The notes under the pieces are model-generated. The model was not told the origin of the DNA and ran no database searches. It was given only the letters and a program-made list of their open reading frames with translations. Shown here piece after piece: positions 60,360 through 64,000 of a stretch of 64,000 nt of DNA. Positions within the stretch are counted from its first letter, which is position 1. Each line of letters starts with the position of its first letter. The position numbers were made by a program, and so were the translations under genes. The DNA comes from JBBSAT01 sp044223665 (GTDB lineage: Bacteria > Myxococcota_A > Polyangia > Polyangiales > Sandaracinaceae). Location of the stretch: positions 54,865-118,864 of the forward strand of contig JBGALT010000005.1 of the NCBI GenBank assembly GCA_044223665.1. Direction: 5' to 3'.

Positions 60360-61922
60360 TCATTGGCACCGGTAGCCCAAGCCCACTGCGCTCGCGTCGA
60401 CACACTGCTGTGGGGGATAGCAATGGACGTCGCACGATCCGCAGTCCGCAGATGTCGTCACGTCGGTCTCGCAGCCGTTCGCGGTGTTGATGTGCCAGCC
60501 GTCGCCGGTACTGTCGCAGTCCGCCCAGCCCGTCGCACAACGCGCACCGTTCGGCTCACGGTCCATGGCGCAGCCGACGAAGTTCACGTTCTCGCACGAG
60601 TCTCGGTCGGCGATCACGTGGGGCAGCGTCATGCACCAAGCCGATCCGAGCATGCTGTACGTGCCCGATGGCAGGACCCCGTCACAGTCGTCGTCGACGA
60701 GTCGGCAGGTCTGCAGCGCGCCCGGACGAATCGCCCCATCGGAGTCGTTGCAGTCGTCGTGGTTCGAGACGTAGCCGGTGAGCAGAGCGCAGGCCGTCAT
60801 GACGCTCGCGCTCGAGCTACCGTGGCCATCGCCATCCGCATCGCGCCACTGCGGAATGCCAGCCATTTCATCCACCGTGCGATCGCAGTCGTCGTCCACG
60901 GTGTTGCACTGTTCCAAGGCGCCCGGATGGATCGTGGCCTGCGCGTCGTTGCAGTCGGTGCTGGAGGCTCCGGGACCCGTCGCGGTGTAGCCCACCGGGC
61001 AATGTCCGAGAGTGTCGGCGCAGACGTCACTTGCGACGGAGCCCGCTGGCGCGAACGTGTCGTGGTCGGCATCTCCAAAGCACGCGACACGCGCGCCATC
61101 GTCGATCGACCCGTTGCAATCGTCGTCGATCGAGTTGCAGATCTCACGCATCGGATCGAGGTTTCCGAGACAAGCGCCCCAGCTCGCGCCCGCGCACGTC
61201 TGCGTGCCGAAGTGGCAGGGCGCGACGTCGCTCAGCCCGCAGGGGCGTGTCCGCCCATCGACGCAAGGACAGCCGGTGTCGGCGGCGCCGTCGCAATCGT
61301 TGTCGAGCCCATCGCAGTTGGCCGTGGGCCCGTCGATGAGGCCCGGATGCACGTCGCGGCGCGAGTCGTCGCAGTCACCGCCGTCGAGGACGTAACCGAG
61401 CGGTGCCGTGCAGCCGAGCATCGTGTGTTGGCTGCTCCCCACGATATCCCCGTCGATGTCCTGATAGAACGTGATCTGAACGCCCTCGTCGACCGCGGTG
61501 TCGCAGTCGTTGTCGAAGCCATCACACACTTCGCTGTTGCCTGGATAGACCACGTTCCGTGCGTCGTCGCAGTCGTCGCCGCAGCTCGCTCCGTTGCAGC
61601 ACGAGCTCGACACGAACCCGTCGTGATCGCCGTCGCGCGTGCCGAAGGTCGCCGGATCACAGTCCTCGTCGAGATTGGCGGCGTCGCACACCTCGGGCAG
61701 CCCGGGTGCGCGTGATGGGTCCGCGTCGTCGCAATCGTCGCCACCACACGAGGAGGCGCGATGGCCGTCCCCGTCCCCATCCGCACAGCCCGCATCCGAG
61801 CCTCGGGCATCCGGGCTCGCCGTCGCGTCCGGAACGCCCGAATCGACCGGAGACACGGTCTCCGTCGTCGTCGGGCAGCCCACCAGCGCGAGAGTCGCGA
61901 GAACCGCGATGACTCGAGCCAT
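60360..61922 (-). CDS. MopE-like calcium-binding lipoprotein
   Basis: A 520-residue protein with lipobox LALVGC. Repeated motifs resemble those of the 22622..24388 protein: EVCDAANLDEDCDPATFG, EVCDGFDNDCDTAVDEG, NCDGLDNDCDGAADTGC, EICNSIDDDCNGSIDDG and EQCNTVDDDCDRTVDE, each alternating with GDCDDxxxxxHPG-type segments. The acidic loops should bind calcium. It ends in a Cys-rich region. Surface-exposed; function unknown beyond metal binding. Confidence 0.85.
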   Translation of the reverse strand: MARVIAVLATLALVGCPTTTETVSPVDSGVPDATASPDARGSDAGCADGDGDGHRASSCGGDDCDDADPSRAPGLPEVCDAANLDEDCDPATFGTRDGDHDGFVSSSCCNGASCGDDCDDARNVVYPGNSEVCDGFDNDCDTAVDEGVQITFYQDIDGDIVGSSQHTMLGCTAPLGYVLDGGDCDDSRRDVHPGLIDGPTANCDGLDNDCDGAADTGCPCVDGRTRPCGLSDVAPCHFGTQTCAGASWGACLGNLDPMREICNSIDDDCNGSIDDGARVACFGDADHDTFAPAGSVASDVCADTLGHCPVGYTATGPGASSTDCNDAQATIHPGALEQCNTVDDDCDRTVDEMAGIPQWRDADGDGHGSSSASVMTACALLTGYVSNHDDCNDSDGAIRPGALQTCRLVDDDCDGVLPSGTYSMLGSAWCMTLPHVIADRDSCENVNFVGCAMDREPNGARCATGWADCDSTGDGWHINTANGCETDVTTSADCGSCDVHCYPPQQCVDASAVGLGYRCQ

Positions 61923-62148
61923 GGCTCGCGCGTCAGCGAACGCAGGTCCCTGCATCATCCCTCGTGATCGTCGATGCTACCGACGGCCGTCCCCGTCGTC
62001 CACCGCGCACGTGCAGAAGCTGCTCCGCTCGTCGCGCTCCCGAACGCGCCCCGGGCGACGGATTCTTCGAGACCCGCCGACCCGCGTGCTCGAGATGGCA
62101 GCCGGGCGCGAGCTCGAGCCCTGTTGGGCGGCGCCCACCGTGGGGGCG

Positions 62149-63054
62149 TCAATGGGCTGGGGTGCCCCCCGCGGCGGGCAGCATCAGGGTCAGCCCACTG
62201 CTGGGGACCATGATGGTCTGCGTGCCCCCGTCGTGCAGCAGAGCCAGCGTCGCCTCGATGCGGTGCTGCTCCAGCACGGCCGGGGTGAGCGACGCGCTCA
62301 GCGCGCGGTTGGCGTCCGCCTGCGCCTGCGCGCGAATGCGCGTCGCCGCGGCCTCGCCGTCGGCCTCCGTGCGCAATCGGTCGGCCTCGGCCTGCGCCGT
62401 CAAGAGCGCTTGCTGACGCTGCACGGTCTGCTGCCTCTGCTGCTGGACGGCGGCGATCGATGCGTCGAGCGACTCCGGCAGGTCGATGTTCTGCAGGAGG
62501 ATGTTCTCGATCACCACGGCGTTGACGGGAATGTCTCGCCCGGCGAGCGCATCCTCGAGGCGCTGCTGCACGTTCGACTCCATCGTCGTCTGCAGGCGCG
62601 GACGTTCGTCGACGAGGTCGATCGCGGAGAAGCTCGACGCGGCATCGCGGATCGCGGTGCGCACCAGGGGATGCACGATCGTGTCCGCGTACGCCTCGCC
62701 GTACATCCGATAGATGATCGGCGCCGTCGCCGCGTTGAGGTGGAACTGAACCGTGGCCGAGAGCTCGACCGAGAGCTGGTCCTGCGTCAGGACCGAGATC
62801 GGCTCGCCGCGATCGATCGTGCTCTCGGTGCCCGTCGCGCCCGGTGAGCCCGAGAGGCCCATCTCGTACGCCTGGGTCCGCGTGGACATGTGGACCACGG
62901 TCATCCACACGCTCGTGAAGTGGAAACCCTCGGGATAGACCCACGGCTGCGTCTCGCCCCAGTAGACCGCCACCCCGACCTCGCCCGGGTTCACGGTCTC
63001 GGTGCAGCCGGTCGCGCAGAGGAGCAGGCACAGGAGCATCGCTCGTCGCATCAT
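62149..63054 (-). CDS. SPFH (prohibitin/stomatin)-domain lipoprotein
   Basis: A 301-residue protein. Instead of the usual N-terminal transmembrane helix it has a signal peptide with lipobox LLCATGC. The SPFH domain spans ~20-195 (VNPGEVGVAVYWGE, VLTQDQLSVELSATVQFHL, VVIENILLQNIDLPESL). A Gln/Ala/Glu-rich coiled coil (~195-265, QQQRQQTVQRQQALLTAQAE) would drive oligomerisation. Such proteins scaffold membrane domains and modulate proteases; here it would face the periplasm. It is preceded, with a 4-bp overlap, by a small membrane protein gene. Confidence 0.85.
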   Translation of the reverse strand: MMRRAMLLCLLLCATGCTETVNPGEVGVAVYWGETQPWVYPEGFHFTSVWMTVVHMSTRTQAYEMGLSGSPGATGTESTIDRGEPISVLTQDQLSVELSATVQFHLNAATAPIIYRMYGEAYADTIVHPLVRTAIRDAASSFSAIDLVDERPRLQTTMESNVQQRLEDALAGRDIPVNAVVIENILLQNIDLPESLDASIAAVQQQRQQTVQRQQALLTAQAEADRLRTEADGEAAATRIRAQAQADANRALSASLTPAVLEQHRIEATLALLHDGGTQTIMVPSSGLTLMLPAAGGTPAH

Positions 63055-63260
63055 CGTTCTCGCTTTCCCAGATCCTCGCGCTTGGAGAGCTCGTCGATGA
63101 GCTCCGGCGTGTCGACCTCGTGCAGGGACTCTCGCACACGCACCTTCGTGAGTCGGCGATCCCGCGCGGTGAGCCAGCGACGCGCCCAATGCGAGCCGAC
63201 GACCCCGGTCGCGATCCCGACGAGGAAGCCCACGAGGAAGATCATCTCGATGCGGACCAT
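63051..63260 (-). CDS. Small single-pass membrane protein
   Basis: A 69-residue protein. One N-terminal hydrophobic helix (MIFLVGFLVGIATGVVG) is followed by a basic, then mixed-charge tail (ARDRRLTKVRVRESLHEVD). No family. Overlap of 4 bp with the SPFH lipoprotein start suggests they act together, for example as a membrane anchor or assembly partner. Confidence 0.6.
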   Translation of the reverse strand: MVRIEMIFLVGFLVGIATGVVGSHWARRWLTARDRRLTKVRVRESLHEVDTPELIDELSKREDLGKRER

Positions 63261-63585
63261 CGCGCCGACGGTAGCCTACGCGGATCGTGCGCGCCTCCAG
63301 CCGGCTCCGTTCCTCGCGTGCTGCCATCCCGAGCGGCATTCTCGGCCGCCACCGCTGCCAAGCCGCGACCTCGCCGTGCTCGCACGCCGTGACTCGTCGA
63401 CGGCCTTCAGCACAGCGCGGGCGTAGCCCGCAGCCCAACGACATCGGCGCCGCAGCGCGGCGCGCTGTCTCGGAACCACGCCGTGGCGATCGAGGGCTGC
63501 CACAGCTCGGGAGCGCCCGCTGCGCTGCTTGCCCTCCAACCTCGTCCAATCGTCGCGCGACGCGACGATTCTGGGACGTAGTAGA
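63261..63585. other. 325-bp intergenic region, no gene seen
   Basis: Short frames on both strands here are Arg/Ser/Pro-rich and look like random translation of GC-rich DNA. I see no convincing gene. The only structured element is the hairpin at 63548..63570. Confidence 0.5.
63548..63570 (-). terminator. Perfect 10-bp stem downstream of the small secreted-protein gene
   Basis: AATCGTCGCG pairs perfectly with CGCGACGATT around a CGA loop. It begins 16 bp after the stop of the minus-strand gene at 63586..63774. There is no T-tract, so it may be a terminator-like or transcript-end hairpin rather than a classic intrinsic terminator. Confidence 0.45.
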
Positions 63586-63774
63586 TCAGCGCGCTGCGCC
63601 GAGGGCGATCACCCACTGACCGGACGCGTCACGAACCCAATGGGGCGTTTGCGCGATCGGCGGCGCCTTCTTCGCGACCGGAGCGGAGTCGCCTTCACGC
63701 TTCTTTCCCTGCGCCTCCACGCCCGTCGTGATGCCGAAGACGAGCACGAGGACGGCGAGCGCGATGCGGTTCAT
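63586..63774 (-). CDS. Small exported protein
   Basis: A 62-residue protein: signal peptide MNRIALAVLVLVFGITTGVEA, then a Lys-rich stretch (KKREGDSAPVAKKAPP) and HWVRDASGQWVIALGAAR. Probably periplasmic. No family recognised. The ATG 63774 was preferred over a start 44 codons upstream because it places the signal peptide at the N-terminus. Confidence 0.55.
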   Translation of the reverse strand: MNRIALAVLVLVFGITTGVEAQGKKREGDSAPVAKKAPPIAQTPHWVRDASGQWVIALGAAR

Positions 63775-63943
63775 CGGTGCACCTTCGGTCACCTCGGCGA
63801 AGAGGGGCAAGTTCTCGACGCGCCGATGCTGGAGCGGGTGTGATCCACGGAGGGGGTGAAGTCTTGCGACGAGACTGCTGCGCAGAACGGTCGAGGCTTC
63901 ACGCATGTCGCGTCGCGAGACCAGCCTTCAGGCGTCGCCTGGC

Positions 63944-63979
63944 GGCGGGGCCTATAGCCAATTGGCTATAGGCCTCGCC
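63944..63979. promoter_or_regulatory. 36-bp near-perfect palindrome at the window's right edge
   Basis: The core CCTATAGCCAATTGGCTATA continues to a perfect 22-bp palindrome (63951..63972), and flanking bases extend the dyad to 18-bp arms with one mismatch. The centre is AT-rich in very GC-rich DNA. It lies 170 bp upstream of the small exported-protein gene, and what lies to its right is not in the window. A protein-binding site is the simplest reading. Confidence 0.6.
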
Positions 63980-64000
63980 TTCCCGAGGACGGAGCGGAAC

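Overview
The window is very GC-rich, tightly packed DNA that looks like a chromosome segment from a myxobacterium (Myxococcota, probably Polyangiales/Sandaracinaceae-like; this is inference). The signs are two Hanks-type Ser/Thr kinases, many lipoproteins with Asp/Pro-rich linkers, four secreted proteins built from MopE-like CDGxDNDCDGxxDEG calcium-binding repeats, two MYXO-CTERM-type C-termini, PEGA repeats, and a bacterial sterol pathway. I recognised no rRNA, tRNA, CRISPR array, prophage or transposase.

Layout. 1-8732: a membrane protein, a PAP2 phosphatase, a Ser/Thr kinase, a GAF-GAF-GGDEF diguanylate cyclase, and two exported proteins. 8896-15143 (minus): an RND/MMPL exporter overlapping a GT51 transglycosylase, then a membrane protein. 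15259-16607: scoA-scoB CoA-transferase. 16651-22571: a STAND-ATPase regulator, a Cys-rich lipoprotein, a methyltransferase, a zinc-ribbon/M50 protease and a DUF4911-like protein. 22622-30292: a MopE-like lipoprotein, a nucleotidyltransferase pair, and a PEGA / cyclophilin / MAPEG / Lys-tail gene run. 30281-33422: about 3 kb of noncoding DNA made of eight ~370-bp tandem units, each carrying hairpins, bounded by a duplicated copy of the end of the neighbouring prenyl-synthase gene.

33378-46492 (minus) is the centrepiece: a six-gene run for sterol/triterpenoid synthesis. In transcription order it is type 2 IPP isomerase; HMG-CoA reductase fused to a 3-beta-HSD-like SDR; a geranylgeranyl-reductase-like flavoprotein; a squalene-epoxidase-like monooxygenase fused to oxidosqualene cyclase; a second epoxidase-like monooxygenase fused through a cyclase-like alpha/alpha domain to squalene synthase; and a short-chain prenyl-diphosphate synthase. 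Together they could turn HMG-CoA and IPP/DMAPP into FPP, squalene, 2,3-oxidosqualene and a cyclised sterol. HMG-CoA synthase, the mevalonate kinases and the C-14/C-4 demethylation oxygenases are not in the window. A GMC oxidoreductase that could act on a sterol or alcohol is transcribed divergently across a 386-bp region containing palindromes.

48859-64000: a hypothetical protein, an AlaX-type tRNA-editing protein, a tandem pair of MYXO-CTERM surface proteins (the second frameshifted), an ECF sigma factor with its likely anti-sigma factor, a small CbiX-like protein, secreted MopE-like/VWA proteins, a kinase-TrmO-Tag operon with 4-bp overlaps, and an SPFH-domain lipoprotein. A 36-bp near-perfect palindrome lies at the right edge.

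The most novel items are the three domain fusions in the sterol operon, the unusual active-site residues in two of them, and the hairpin-bearing tandem array at the operon's 3' end.
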